Below, in pieces: positions 16,848-25,637 of a stretch of 64,000 bases of DNA. How positions within the stretch are numbered: the first letter of the stretch is position 1; every line of letters begins with the position of its first letter. The stretch is from Devosia oryziradicis (lineage in GTDB: Bacteria > Pseudomonadota > Alphaproteobacteria > Rhizobiales > Devosiaceae), in NCBI RefSeq assembly GCF_016698645.1, contig NZ_CP068047.1, positions 2,949,001-3,013,000 on the forward strand. The letters are read 5' to 3'. The translations under genes and the position numbers were made by a program. The notes under the pieces are model-generated. The model saw only the letters and a program-made list of their open reading frames with translations, was not told the DNA's origin and ran no database searches.

Positions 16848-17957
16848 TCAGCGCTTGGCGAAGTCGGGCACCTTGACGATCTCGCCGCCCTTGAGCGCGG
16901 ATTGGTGCGCGCAGATACCCACCGATGTCCAGTTTGCCGATTGCTCGACATTGGGGAACGGGTCGCGGTTTTCCAGCAGCGCGTTGACGAACTCGTTGAC
17001 CATGTGGGGGTGGGAGCCACCATGCCCGCCGCCCTGGATGAAGGACAGGTGGTCCGCATCGACGATGGCGCGCGTGAACTTGCGGATCTCCGCGGGCAGC
17101 AGGTGGGCGTAGTCGGGCACTTCGACCCTTTCGGCAATCTCGGTTTCAGGCCGTTTGGCGGTGTGCAACACCGGGTGCTCGCCGGTCATCAGCTCCCACT
17201 CGAAGGATTTCTTCGAACCGTAGACGTCGATGCTCTCGCGATATTGCCGCGCCGTGTCCCAGAGGAAGCGCCACACATGGGCGGCGACGTCGGAATCCTT
17301 GATCTTGATGTGACAGGATTCGACGGCGAAGCTCGAGCCGGAGCGCCGGGCGATCTCTTCGTTGACCGCACCCGAGCCGAAGCAGCTGACATACTCGGCC
17401 ATGCCGTCGACCATGGCCATGAGTGGGCTGACGACATGGGTGGCATAGTGCATGGGCACCATATCCTTCCAATAGTCCGGCCAACCCTCCATGTCCTGGG
17501 GATGGGAGGCCTGCAGATACTGGATGCGGCCGAGTTCACCCTTGTCGTAGAGCTCCTTGATGAAGAGGTATTCGCGGCTATAGACCACGGTCTCAGCCAT
17601 CATGTATTTCAGCCCGGTTTCGCGGACGAGGCCCACGATCTCGGTGGCCTCTTCGAGCGTGGTCGCCATGGGAACGGTGCACATGACATGCTTGCCGGCT
17701 TTGAGCGCGGCGATGGTCTGCGGCGCATGGTCGGGAATGGGGCTGTTGATGTGGACGAAGTCGACATTGGGGTCGGTTACCACGTCGCGGAAATCGGTGT
17801 AGCGGGCCGCGATGCCGAACCGGTCACCGATTTCGTCGAGTTTGGCCTGCGACCTCTGGCAGATTGCGGTGACTTCGGCATTGGGATGGGCCTGGTAGAT
17901 CGGGATAAACTCCGCTCCAAATCCCAGCCCGATCAGCCCTACGCGCGCCTTGTCCAT
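16848..17957 (-). CDS. Gfo/Idh/MocA-family oxidoreductase with altered catalytic motif
   Basis: NAD(P)-dependent sugar or inositol dehydrogenase-like protein (369 aa). The Rossmann fold begins ARVGLIGLGFGAEF and runs to about 120. In most family members the strand after AGKHV reads EKP and supplies the catalytic Lys. Here residues 93-97 are CTVPM, so that Lys is missing. The C-terminal domain keeps H170 and H174 in PMHYATHVVSP. An AGGAGGGG ribosome site precedes the ATG. GAAAT-CTC type repeats 54-84 bases upstream suggest control by the XylR-like regulator. It may be an oxidoreductase with a different proton relay, or a lyase-like member. Confidence 0.85.
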   Translation of the reverse strand: MDKARVGLIGLGFGAEFIPIYQAHPNAEVTAICQRSQAKLDEIGDRFGIAARYTDFRDVVTDPNVDFVHINSPIPDHAPQTIAALKAGKHVMCTVPMATTLEEATEIVGLVRETGLKYMMAETVVYSREYLFIKELYDKGELGRIQYLQASHPQDMEGWPDYWKDMVPMHYATHVVSPLMAMVDGMAEYVSCFGSGAVNEEIARRSGSSFAVESCHIKIKDSDVAAHVWRFLWDTARQYRESIDVYGSKKSFEWELMTGEHPVLHTAKRPETEIAERVEVPDYAHLLPAEIRKFTRAIVDADHLSFIQGGGHGGSHPHMVNEFVNALLENRDPFPNVEQSANWTSVGICAHQSALKGGEIVKVPDFAKR

Positions 17958-18010
17958 GGTCCCCTCCTGGTTGATGGAACAAATATTGCTGCCCTGCCGG
18001 CCATAGCCAT

Positions 18011-18041
18011 GAGCATTCGCGCGAGATTTCTGAGATATTTC
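18011..18041 (-). promoter_or_regulatory. Direct repeats upstream of the Gfo/Idh gene, candidate AraC/XylR-type operator
   Basis: Read on the minus strand, three related units follow each other: GAAATATCTC, GAAATCTC and GAATGCTC. The last two start points are 12 bases apart. The same units recur at 20251-20279 before the epimerase gene. AraC-family regulators of the XylR type bind direct repeats of this length. Confidence 0.45.
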
Positions 18042-18054
18042 CCGGATGAACGGC

Positions 18055-19230
18055 TCAGCTGCTGGCCTTGAGCAGTGATCGCGCCCTCGCCTGGTCGCGG
18101 TATTCGCGCGGGGTCAGACCGGTCTCCTTCTTGAAGAAGACGCTGAGATATTCGGGATGCTCGATCCCCATCGCCGCGCTGATCTCGGACAGTGACAGGT
18201 CCGTTTCGACCAGCATTTCGCGCACGGCATTGGCACGGACGCGCAGGATTTCCTGGTGTGGCGTGCGATTGAGCGCCTTGCGGAAACGCGCCTCGAGCAC
18301 GCGGCGAGACAGGGGGATGGAGCCGAGCAGGTCCTCGACGCCGATATTGTTGCGGGCATTGTTGCGGATGAAGGCCACCGCCTCGGCCACGTGCCGGTCG
18401 CCGACGGCAAGGACATCGGTAGACACGCGCTTGCGCACCCCGAGCGGCTCGATCGAATGCTTGCGGCCAGAGAGCTTGTCGCCACGCAGCAGCCGATCAA
18501 GAATTTCGGCAGCGTAAACGCCGGTGCGGAAGGCGTTGGGAACGATGCTCGACATTGTGGGTGTGGTGATCTCGCACAGCAGCTCGTCGTTATCGACGCC
18601 GACAATGGCGACATCCCCCGGCACCGCGATGTCATAGTAGCGGCAGATTTCGAGAAGCTGCTGGCCGCAGCCATCGTAGCAGGCAAAGATGCCCACTGGC
18701 TTGGGCAGTCTGTCGAGCCAGGCGCGGATGGCTTCGCGCTGCGTCCACCAGCGCACGCGCGGCTCCTGGCGCGCGGGCAGATTGAATATCTGCGACTTGA
18801 GCAGATCGCGTCCGAGGAGGCGCTCGAAGGCCTGCTGACGCCAGATCGACCAATTGTAGAAGGGGTCGCCGAAGTAGGCGAAGTTCTGCAGGCCGCAGTC
18901 GCGCAGATGCTCCAGGGCCAGCCGCGCAATGGCCTCGTCATCGGTTTCGACCCAGGGAATCCCCTGCACGAGGCGCGCGGCACTCACGTCGACAGTGGGC
19001 ACGCCCATGGCGGTGACGATGCGGGCCATGCTGTCGGTTTCGATGCGGGCGATGATGCCATCGAATTTCCAGTCGCCCGCGAAGGATTCGTCCAGTTCGT
19101 GCCGGCCATGCTCGGTCAGGTAAAGAGTCCAGCGGCGGCTCTTGGCATAGTCGTGGATGCCGCGCAGGATGCCACGGGCATAGCTGTTGGACGTCTCGAC
19201 GATAACCGCAACGTTGAATTCGTCGACCAC
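18055..19230 (-). CDS. XylR-like transcriptional regulator (LacI-type sensor, AraC-type DNA-binding domain)
   Basis: Activator-type regulator of 391 aa. A periplasmic-binding-like sugar sensor occupies about residues 1-270 (VAVIVETSNSYARGILRGI at the start, VAIVGVDNDELLCE near 215-230). The C-terminal AraC domain follows with its two helix-turn-helix units (VEDLLGSIPLSRRVLEARFRK and LSEISAAMGIEHPEYLSVFFKK). This order and length match E. coli XylR. I place the start at the GTG at 19230, four bases after GGGAGG; the frame is open further upstream without family likeness. Lies between the oxidoreductase and epimerase genes it probably controls; the ligand is a sugar, not necessarily xylose. Confidence 0.88.
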   Translation of the reverse strand: MVDEFNVAVIVETSNSYARGILRGIHDYAKSRRWTLYLTEHGRHELDESFAGDWKFDGIIARIETDSMARIVTAMGVPTVDVSAARLVQGIPWVETDDEAIARLALEHLRDCGLQNFAYFGDPFYNWSIWRQQAFERLLGRDLLKSQIFNLPARQEPRVRWWTQREAIRAWLDRLPKPVGIFACYDGCGQQLLEICRYYDIAVPGDVAIVGVDNDELLCEITTPTMSSIVPNAFRTGVYAAEILDRLLRGDKLSGRKHSIEPLGVRKRVSTDVLAVGDRHVAEAVAFIRNNARNNIGVEDLLGSIPLSRRVLEARFRKALNRTPHQEILRVRANAVREMLVETDLSLSEISAAMGIEHPEYLSVFFKKETGLTPREYRDQARARSLLKASS

Positions 19231-19314
19231 GGCTCCTCCCTTTGCCGGGCGGGCGCCGACGCCCGCGGCGTCCACTATATCCGAGTTGTGGCGCTTGCCT
19301 ACGCCGTCGGCGGG

Positions 19315-20160
19315 CTAGCCGAGAAGTTGGCGCAGGAAGCGCGCGCCATCCCGGGCCAGTTCATCCTGCGACGAGGCAAGCGGACGCCAGATGGCCGCGG
19401 CCTTGGCGATCTCGACAATGCCGGGGGTAAAGGATTCGATGACGACGGGGCCGGCGTAGCCGACCCCGCGCAGGGCGTCGCGGACCCCAACCCAGTCAAT
19501 GCTGCCGGTTCCGGGCGTGCCGCGGTCGTTCTCGCAGGCGTGGAAATGACCCAGTAGATCCCCTGCCCGGCGGATGGCATCGGGGATGCTCCTTTCCTCG
19601 ATGTTGGCGTGGAAGGTATCGATATGCACCTTGAAAGCGGGGTCACCCACTTCGTGGATCAGCTCGATGGCCTGGTCGACAAGATTGATCATGTCGGTCT
19701 CGAAGCGGTTGAGCGGCTCGATAGCGATAGTTATGCCCGCGTCGGTTGCGATCTTGCCCAGGCCACGCAGGTTTTCCACGCACCAGGCGCGCTCCTGGGC
19801 CTTTTGGTCGGGCGAAACCATGCGCGTCTTGCCAACCGCCGAGTAGACCGGGCCGGCAAAGAGCGAACTGCCCACCGCCTCGGTGAGGCGCAGACAGTCG
19901 GTGATGTAAGCCACGCCGTTGCGGCGGATGGCAGGATCGTCGCTGGAAATGTCACGTGTCGTGCCGAAGGCGCCGCAAATGGTAAGCTCAAGGCCTTCAT
20001 CGCGGGCTGTCTTGCGCAGGAGCGGGACGTCGATGAGCGCAGTGTCCTCCACCGCGACCTCGATGATGTCAAAGCCCATGGCCTTGATCTTCGGCATCAG
20101 GGTGAAGTCCCTGGTGGTGAAGGGCGAGGTCCAGACAAAGGTGTTTACGCCGATTTTCAT
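19315..20160 (-). CDS. D-tagatose/D-psicose 3-epimerase-family sugar isomerase
   Basis: TIM-barrel ketose 3-epimerase or related isomerase (281 aa). The metal site is E148, D181, H207 and E242, and E154, H184 and R213 hold the substrate. Each is exactly four residues short of the equivalent residue in the Pseudomonas cichorii enzyme (152, 185, 211, 246; 158, 188, 217), so spacing is fully kept. The reaction would be C3 epimerisation of a free ketohexose or ketopentose in the cytosol. A GGGAGGG site precedes the ATG. Candidate XylR-type repeats lie 91-119 bases upstream. Confidence 0.88.
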   Translation of the reverse strand: MKIGVNTFVWTSPFTTRDFTLMPKIKAMGFDIIEVAVEDTALIDVPLLRKTARDEGLELTICGAFGTTRDISSDDPAIRRNGVAYITDCLRLTEAVGSSLFAGPVYSAVGKTRMVSPDQKAQERAWCVENLRGLGKIATDAGITIAIEPLNRFETDMINLVDQAIELIHEVGDPAFKVHIDTFHANIEERSIPDAIRRAGDLLGHFHACENDRGTPGTGSIDWVGVRDALRGVGYAGPVVIESFTPGIVEIAKAAAIWRPLASSQDELARDGARFLRQLLG

Positions 20161-20250
20161 GGTCGCTCCCTCCCCGACACGCCGCCCGTCAGGCAGAGCG
20201 TGCGCTTGCTTCCCTACAGTTTTTTGGGTGTGTGGGAGCGTGGCGTAAAG

Positions 20251-20279
20251 GAGTATTCGCGCTAAAAACCTGAGATTTC
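20251..20279 (-). promoter_or_regulatory. Direct repeats upstream of the epimerase gene, candidate AraC/XylR-type operator
   Basis: On the minus strand GAAATCTC and GAATACTC occur 21 bases apart. In both this site and the one at 18011-18041 the second unit is preceded by GCGC. The difference in spacing (21 against 12) is close to one helical turn. Confidence 0.4.
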
Positions 20280-20292
20280 TGACCAGACTGGG

Positions 20293-21384
20293 CTAGCGGC
20301 GGGGCGGCGGTCCGACCGAGGCCCGCTCCACCAGCGGGCATTCGAGCTTGGTGATCGGGTAGCGGTTGGTGTCAGGCGTGGGCGCCGAGAGCTGTTCCAC
20401 CGCCCACATTCCCATGGCCCGATGGGGCAGGATGGACGTGGTCAGCGGCGGGTGCATGTGGCGGGCGATTTCCTCGTCGTCATAGCCGACCACCGACATG
20501 TCATCGGGAATGGAAAGGCCGGCTTCCTTCAGCGCCTCGTAGCAGCCGATGGCTGTGCGATCGTTCTGGCAGAAGATGGCGGTGGGCCGATCCGGCAAGG
20601 CCAGCAGTTGCACCGTTGCCCGGTAACCGGCGCCGGCGGACCAATCGCCTTCAACCACGAGATCGGGGTCGAACGGGATGTCCGCCGAGGCCAGCGCACG
20701 ACGGTAGCCCTTGAGACGATGCTCCGCTGCCTCCATCCAGGGCTCGCCGGTAATGGTGGCGATGCGGCGGTGACCATGTTCGATGAGGTGGCGGGTCGAC
20801 ATCTGCCCGCCTACGATCTCGCTGGGCACGACGGCCGGGAAGGCGTTGTCGGCGGTATAGCAGTTGAGCAGCACAACAGGGATGTTGAGGTCGGACAGGT
20901 AGGCCGGCGCCACGATCTCGCGGGTGAAGATGGCCATGTAGATCAGGGCGGAAACCCCTGGCCCGGTGAGGGCGCGGAGGGTGCGCGGCTCCATTTCATC
21001 GTCGCAGAGCGTCTGCGCCACCAGAACGATGTTGCCGGCATTCCAGGAAGCCTGGCGGACGCCTTCGATGGCGACCACTGCTTCAGGGCTGGTGGCGAGC
21101 TGGTCGACGGCAAAGCCGATAATGCCGTCGATCGGCTGCACGCCGGCGGCTGAACTGGCGGTTCGCACGGGAAAGGTCGGGGATGCGTAGCCCAGCGCCC
21201 GGGCGGCTTCGGTAACTCGGTCACGGGTCTGCTGCGACAGCTTCATCCCGGGGGTGCGGTTGAGTACGAAAGACACGGTGGCCTGGGAACATCCGGCAGC
21301 CTTGGCAACGTCGGTCATGGTGACGCGCCGCCGCTGCTCCTTTGGTCCGCTGCCGTTTCTGGTCGCCGATGCCCTGTCAACCAT
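20293..21384 (-). CDS. LacI-family transcriptional regulator
   Basis: Repressor-type regulator of 363 aa. The helix-turn-helix and hinge are at about residues 20-70 (TMTDVAKAAGCSQATVSFVLNRTPG, then ALGYASPTFPVRT). A sugar-binding core follows, with the late motif DDMSVVGYDDEEIARHMHPPLTTS. An upstream TTG at 21402 would add six residues; I prefer the ATG at 21384. Between the binding-protein gene upstream and the epimerase downstream on the same strand, so it likely controls the surrounding sugar genes. No operator with a classical central CG was found nearby. Confidence 0.88.
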   Translation of the reverse strand: MVDRASATRNGSGPKEQRRRVTMTDVAKAAGCSQATVSFVLNRTPGMKLSQQTRDRVTEAARALGYASPTFPVRTASSAAGVQPIDGIIGFAVDQLATSPEAVVAIEGVRQASWNAGNIVLVAQTLCDDEMEPRTLRALTGPGVSALIYMAIFTREIVAPAYLSDLNIPVVLLNCYTADNAFPAVVPSEIVGGQMSTRHLIEHGHRRIATITGEPWMEAAEHRLKGYRRALASADIPFDPDLVVEGDWSAGAGYRATVQLLALPDRPTAIFCQNDRTAIGCYEALKEAGLSIPDDMSVVGYDDEEIARHMHPPLTTSILPHRAMGMWAVEQLSAPTPDTNRYPITKLECPLVERASVGPPPRR

Positions 21385-21541
21385 GGTTCGCGCGTCTCTC
21401 AATCAGAATTCTTTGCCGAAAGCCGATTGCCCCGGACAAGCAGCAGATTCGCGCTTGGAACAATAAGTGGGCGCAACGACGTGCGCGCGGGAGCGAGGGT
21501 GGTGGACGCATCGAGACGCGTCCACCGTTCGCGGGAGGAGA

Positions 21542-22531
21542 CTACGGAGCGCAGATGCCCGGGTCTTCCAGCGTGCAGAGGTCAAGACCGGTGAACTTGG
21601 GGTCTTCGACGGTGCCGCCACCGATGAGCTCGATCAGGATGTCGGGCGCCTCGTTGCCCATCTGATAGGGCCGCTGGCCGATCTGGAAGTGGCTACGGCC
21701 CTCATTGAAGGCCTGGACCTGCGGCGGCAGAGTGTCGCCGGCAATGATGATCAGGTCCTTGCTCTTGAGCCGATCCATGACCTGGTCGGTGTTCTGCGCA
21801 TAGGCTTGCGGGCCGAACTGTGCCCAGCCGCCGACCAGGATAAAGGCGGTCAGATCCGGATTGGCGGTGAATACGTCGGCCATCTGCTGGTTAGCAGTGG
21901 GGATATCGTCATTGGTGAAGACCGGGCAGCCTTCGATTTCGGTCCAGCCATTGGTGTCGGCCAGGCGTTCGATGCCCTTGGTGCCGGCAATGGTGTCGCG
22001 GAAACCGGCAGCACGCTCGTTGATGTTGGCTGCCGCGACGTTGCCCAGCTGCAGGCACACGGTGCCGCCTTCGGGCTTGAGCTTCATCAGCTCGTTGGCC
22101 ATGCCGACACCCATGTCGTAGTTGTTGGTGCCGAAATAGGTCTTGCGCAGATCGGCGTCCGCCGGAAGCAGATCAGCGTCGACGGTGATGATCGGCATGG
22201 TCGGCGCGACCGAACGCAGCATGTTGGCCATTGCCGGCGCATTGGAAGGCGAGATGGCGATGCCAGCGACGCCACGGCTGATCAGGTCCTGCACGATCTG
22301 AACTTCGCCGGCTTCGTCCGAGCTCAGGGCCGGGCCGGTGTAGAGACATTCATATTCGCTGTCGGGATTGGCGGTGTTCCAATCCGCACAGCCCTGCCCC
22401 ATGACCGTGAAGAACGGGTTGTCCAACCCCTTCACCACGACGGCCAGGATTTTCTTATCCTGGGCATGAGCGCTGCCGGCGAGCGCTCCCACGATGGCAA
22501 GTCCGGCCAAGGCAATCATAGTCTTCTTCAT
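21542..22531 (-). CDS. Ribose-type ABC importer, periplasmic sugar-binding protein
   Basis: Binding protein of 329 aa in the RbsB/FrcB class. The signal peptide is 1-23 (cleavage after AGSAHAQ). The mature part shows VVVKGLDNPFFTVMGQGC and later ISPSNAPAM, ITVDADLL, YFGTNNYDMGV and QIGQRPYQMG, the usual ligand-cleft stretches. Five or more Cys in the mature part may form disulfides. The ribosome site is GGGAGGA. It is transcribed with the dehydrogenase upstream and is the only binding protein near the one-domain ATPase and permease on the other strand at 23787-25612, so it probably serves them. Confidence 0.88.
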   Translation of the reverse strand: MKKTMIALAGLAIVGALAGSAHAQDKKILAVVVKGLDNPFFTVMGQGCADWNTANPDSEYECLYTGPALSSDEAGEVQIVQDLISRGVAGIAISPSNAPAMANMLRSVAPTMPIITVDADLLPADADLRKTYFGTNNYDMGVGMANELMKLKPEGGTVCLQLGNVAAANINERAAGFRDTIAGTKGIERLADTNGWTEIEGCPVFTNDDIPTANQQMADVFTANPDLTAFILVGGWAQFGPQAYAQNTDQVMDRLKSKDLIIIAGDTLPPQVQAFNEGRSHFQIGQRPYQMGNEAPDILIELIGGGTVEDPKFTGLDLCTLEDPGICAP

Positions 22532-22578
22532 AGCGTCCTCCCTATGTGACTTCGTCCGTTATCGGACCCCCGGTTGGT

Positions 22579-23559
22579 TCAGCCGACGTACCAGACCTTT
22601 CGCGGATCATCCGCGGCCCTTTGGTAAGCGAAGGCTGCATCAACAAGACTTATGGCGTCATGCGCCGGCTCCCAGTTCAGCGCGTGCCGCGCCTTGCTGT
22701 TGTCGAGCCAGTTGGAATGGAATGGTGTCTCGATGCGGACGCTGTGCAGGCCGCGGCTGCGCTCGAGATGGGCCGCCACGGTGCCGTAGTCGAGCGGCCG
22801 GTTCATGGCGATGTTGAACAATTGCTGCCGCGCGGCCGGGTTGTCGAGAGCGGCAAGCATGGCCTCGACCAGGTCGGTCACGTGGATGAAGCTGCGCCTG
22901 AGCGGCTGGCCGGCGCTGTCTATCAGAAGGGGCACCCGTCCCTCCCCCGCGTAGCGGGCCTGCTCTTCGGTCGAGATGACCTCGGTCCATGCCGGTCCAC
23001 CAAACTGGTCGGCGCCGAAACTCAGTGCATAGCGGAAATCGTCCTTCTCCATGATCCACGGCGCGCGCAGGCAGCAGCCATTGATGTCGTACTGGATATA
23101 GTACTGCTCGAGCATGACCTCCTCGAGCACCTTGGAGAGGGCGTAGACGCCCGGATAGGGGCGGCGCGGCGAGGTCTCGGTGATCGGTTCATCATAGGCG
23201 ACCGAGATGTGCCCTACCGAGCAATCACCGCCGATCAGCATGAACTGTTCCGCAGTCGTGCTGCTCCGGAACGCTTCAAGCAGCCAGAACATGCCCTTTA
23301 CCGACACGTCCATGGCCTGCTGGGGGTCTTCCTTAACGGTCGCCATGTGGATGACATGGGTGACGCCAGCCATTGCCGCTTCAACGGTATCACGATCGGC
23401 GATCGAGCCCCGGATGCTCTCGACCCGGGCATGCGGCGGCAAGGTGCGATTGTGGCAGATGGCGCGAATGCGCGTCTCGGCCCAGCGCGGGTCCGACAGG
23501 ATGCGCCCAAGCAAAACCTGCCCAACCTTGCCGGTTGCCCCGGTCACTAGCAAAAGCAT
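22579..23559 (-). CDS. NAD(P)-dependent epimerase/dehydratase-family protein (extended SDR)
   Basis: Extended short-chain dehydrogenase (326 aa). The nucleotide site is GATGKVG at 7-13 and the active-site pair is Y139 and K143 in YALSK, with S114 placed as third residue. The C-terminal part (RRSFIHVTDLVEAMLAAL) is typical for nucleotide-sugar or sugar-lactone enzymes. Related proteins include uronate dehydrogenases and sugar dehydrogenases, so oxidation of a free sugar taken up by the neighbouring transporter is plausible. The ribosome site ACGGAGGGG precedes the ATG. Divergent from the ABC genes across 227 bases carrying two ACTAAT motifs. Confidence 0.82.
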   Translation of the reverse strand: MLLLVTGATGKVGQVLLGRILSDPRWAETRIRAICHNRTLPPHARVESIRGSIADRDTVEAAMAGVTHVIHMATVKEDPQQAMDVSVKGMFWLLEAFRSSTTAEQFMLIGGDCSVGHISVAYDEPITETSPRRPYPGVYALSKVLEEVMLEQYYIQYDINGCCLRAPWIMEKDDFRYALSFGADQFGGPAWTEVISTEEQARYAGEGRVPLLIDSAGQPLRRSFIHVTDLVEAMLAALDNPAARQQLFNIAMNRPLDYGTVAAHLERSRGLHSVRIETPFHSNWLDNSKARHALNWEPAHDAISLVDAAFAYQRAADDPRKVWYVG

Positions 23560-23577
23560 CAGCCCCTCCGTTGATTA

Positions 23578-23586
23578 ATACTAATT
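23578..23586. promoter_or_regulatory. ACTAAT motif upstream of the epimerase/dehydratase gene
   Basis: ATACTAATT, preceded by TTGATTA and followed by AGC, lies 19-27 bases before the start of the minus-strand gene. Related motifs occur at 23737 and 25638. Confidence 0.3.
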
Positions 23587-23736
23587 AGCTGCTTCGCCGC
23601 CCGTCAATGGAAAATTATCATTCATATTATTTGACAGATTGCGTCAGCATCCCTTACGCAATCCCCGTTTTCCTGGCGCGCTGCTGATTCAGCCGAGTCT
23701 GGATTGACGACGAAAGAAGACGCTGCAATATATTGA

Positions 23737-23745
23737 TTACTAATA
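23737..23745. promoter_or_regulatory. ACTAAT motif upstream of the ABC ATPase gene
   Basis: TTACTAATA, preceded by TTGA, lies 42-50 bases before the ATPase start. It shares TTGATTnACTAAT-like wording with the site at 23571-23586 and its TTACTAATA core is identical to that at 25638-25647. Confidence 0.3.
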
Positions 23746-23786
23746 GAACGCAGGATCGAACCTGCTGACGTGAGGGGGCTCACCGC

Positions 23787-24584
23787 ATGGCGGTTCTGGA
23801 ACTTGAGGGCATTTCCAAGCACTATGGCGCGATAACGGCGCTGACCGATATTTCACTGACGCTGCAGGCCGGCGAGGTCGTTGGGCTGGTCGGCGACAAT
23901 GGCGCGGGCAAGACCACGCTCGTCAAGATCATTGCCGGGAACTTCCACCCCAGCGAGGGCCAGATCCGGCTCAACGGACAGCCGGTGGAACTGCACGGGC
24001 CTAAGGATGCGCGCTCCAAGGGGATCGAAATCGTCTACCAAGACCTGGCGCTGGCCGACAACCTGACTGCGGCTGCCAATATCTTCCTGGGCCGCGAGCT
24101 GACCACCTTAGCCAAGACGACCGCGCAGGCCGAACTGCCTTGGTACAAGCGACGCAAGTGGTGGCAATTCGTCCTGCCCGAACTGCTGGACTACCAGGCC
24201 ATGTATCGCCGTTCGGCCGAATTGTTCGCGGAACTGAAGTCGGAAACCCGGCCGCGCGACCTGGTACGGCGCATGTCGGGTGGTCAGAGGCAGGCGGTCG
24301 CCATTGCCCGCACAAGGCTGTCCAATCCGCGCATCGTGCTGATGGATGAGCCGACCGCGGCCATCAGCGTGCGGCAGGTGACCGAGGTTCTCAACCTCAT
24401 CCGTCGCCTGCGGGACCAAGGTATGGCGGTGGTGCTGATCAGCCACCGTATCCCGGACGTATTTGCCGTCTGCGACCGTTTGCTGGTGCTTCGGCGCGGG
24501 CGGATGGTGGCGAACAAGCGGGTTGCCGACAGCTCGCCCGAAGAGGTGACCGGCCTCATCACTGGCGCGATCGAAAGCGCCTAG
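23787..24584 (+). CDS. Ribose-type ABC importer, single-domain ATP-binding protein
   Basis: Sugar importer ATPase of 265 aa, one nucleotide-binding domain rather than the two of RbsA, as in FrcA-type rhizobial systems. The Walker A is GDNGAGKTT from 36, the signature MSGGQRQ at 163-169, the Walker B IVLMDEPTAAIS from 183, and the switch His H220. A segment of about 35 residues at 105-140, rich in Trp, Lys and Leu (LPWYKRRKWWQF), lies between the Q-loop and the signature. It works with the permease that starts 11 bases downstream. Expression probably depends on the divergent promoter region. Confidence 0.9.
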   Translation: MAVLELEGISKHYGAITALTDISLTLQAGEVVGLVGDNGAGKTTLVKIIAGNFHPSEGQIRLNGQPVELHGPKDARSKGIEIVYQDLALADNLTAAANIFLGRELTTLAKTTAQAELPWYKRRKWWQFVLPELLDYQAMYRRSAELFAELKSETRPRDLVRRMSGGQRQAVAIARTRLSNPRIVLMDEPTAAISVRQVTEVLNLIRRLRDQGMAVVLISHRIPDVFAVCDRLLVLRRGRMVANKRVADSSPEEVTGLITGAIESA

Positions 24585-24595
24585 AAGGAACGATC

Positions 24596-25612
24596 ATGAG
24601 CGCCGATACATCCCTGCAAAAGGCTATCGACCAACAGACCCACACCACGTTCGGGTCATGGCTGGTCAGCCGCCAGATATTCTGGGTTCTGCTGGCCGCC
24701 GTGCTGTCCGTCATCGCCATGTCGATGCTGACCAGCACCTTTGCCACGCCGAACAACCTGTTTAACGTCACGCGCAATTTTGCATTTGTCGCCATCGTCG
24801 CCATCGGGATGACGGCCGTGATCATCACCGGCGGGATCGACCTGTCCGTCGGCTCGACCGTGCTGATCTCGGCGATGACAACGACGGTCATCATGCATGC
24901 CGGGTTGCCGATCGCGCTGGCCTTTCCGGCGGCCATGGCCGCTTCGCTGCTCGTTGGCGCCATCAACGGAACGCTGATCGCCATCGCCGGCATGCCCAGT
25001 TTCGTGGTGACACTGGGCATGATGTCGATCGCGCGCAGCATCGGCATGGTGATGTCGAACAATGCGCTGATCTACGAATTCGGACCCGACCAGGCCATCC
25101 TCTTTGCCATTGGCGGCGGCTCGGCGAATCTGTTCGGCCTACCCATACCCAATCCCGTGCTCGTGATGGTGGGTTTGGGCCTGGTGACGGCATTCGCGCT
25201 GCGCTGGACGCGCTGGGGACGCTATCTCTACGCCATCGGCGGCAATGAGCGGGCGGCCATCCTCACGGGCGTGCCGGTCAAGGCGGTCAAGGTCTCGGTC
25301 TATATGTTCGTCTCGTTCTGCGCCGGCATTACCGGGTTCCTCGAGGCCGGCTGGCTCGGCTCGGTGACGACGGGCCTGGGCACCGGCATGGAACTGACCG
25401 TCATCGCCGCGACGGTGATCGGCGGCGCCAACCTGGCCGGCGGCAGTGGGACGGCGGTAGGCGCGGTGGTCGGCGCGGCGCTGATCGAAATCATCCGCAA
25501 CAGCCTGACCCTGCTGGGTATCAGCACCTTCTGGCAGGGCACGTTTGTCGGCAGCTTCATCGTTCTGGCGGTCGCATTCGACCACCTGCGCAACAAAGAC
25601 ATAGGCGAATAA
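24596..25612 (+). CDS. Ribose-type ABC importer permease (system A)
   Basis: Inner-membrane permease of 338 aa, RbsC/FrcC class, with about eight to ten hydrophobic segments. The hallmark VIITGGIDLSVGSTV lies at about 78-92, and GRYLYAIGGNERAA near 205-218 is the cytoplasmic loop that meets the ATPase. GAAGGA precedes the ATG. It forms system A with the ATPase before it; the only matching binding protein nearby is on the opposite strand (21542-22531). Confidence 0.9.
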   Translation: MSADTSLQKAIDQQTHTTFGSWLVSRQIFWVLLAAVLSVIAMSMLTSTFATPNNLFNVTRNFAFVAIVAIGMTAVIITGGIDLSVGSTVLISAMTTTVIMHAGLPIALAFPAAMAASLLVGAINGTLIAIAGMPSFVVTLGMMSIARSIGMVMSNNALIYEFGPDQAILFAIGGGSANLFGLPIPNPVLVMVGLGLVTAFALRWTRWGRYLYAIGGNERAAILTGVPVKAVKVSVYMFVSFCAGITGFLEAGWLGSVTTGLGTGMELTVIAATVIGGANLAGGSGTAVGAVVGAALIEIIRNSLTLLGISTFWQGTFVGSFIVLAVAFDHLRNKDIGE

Positions 25613-25637
25613 GAGGGGAAGACAGACAGGAGCCCTG

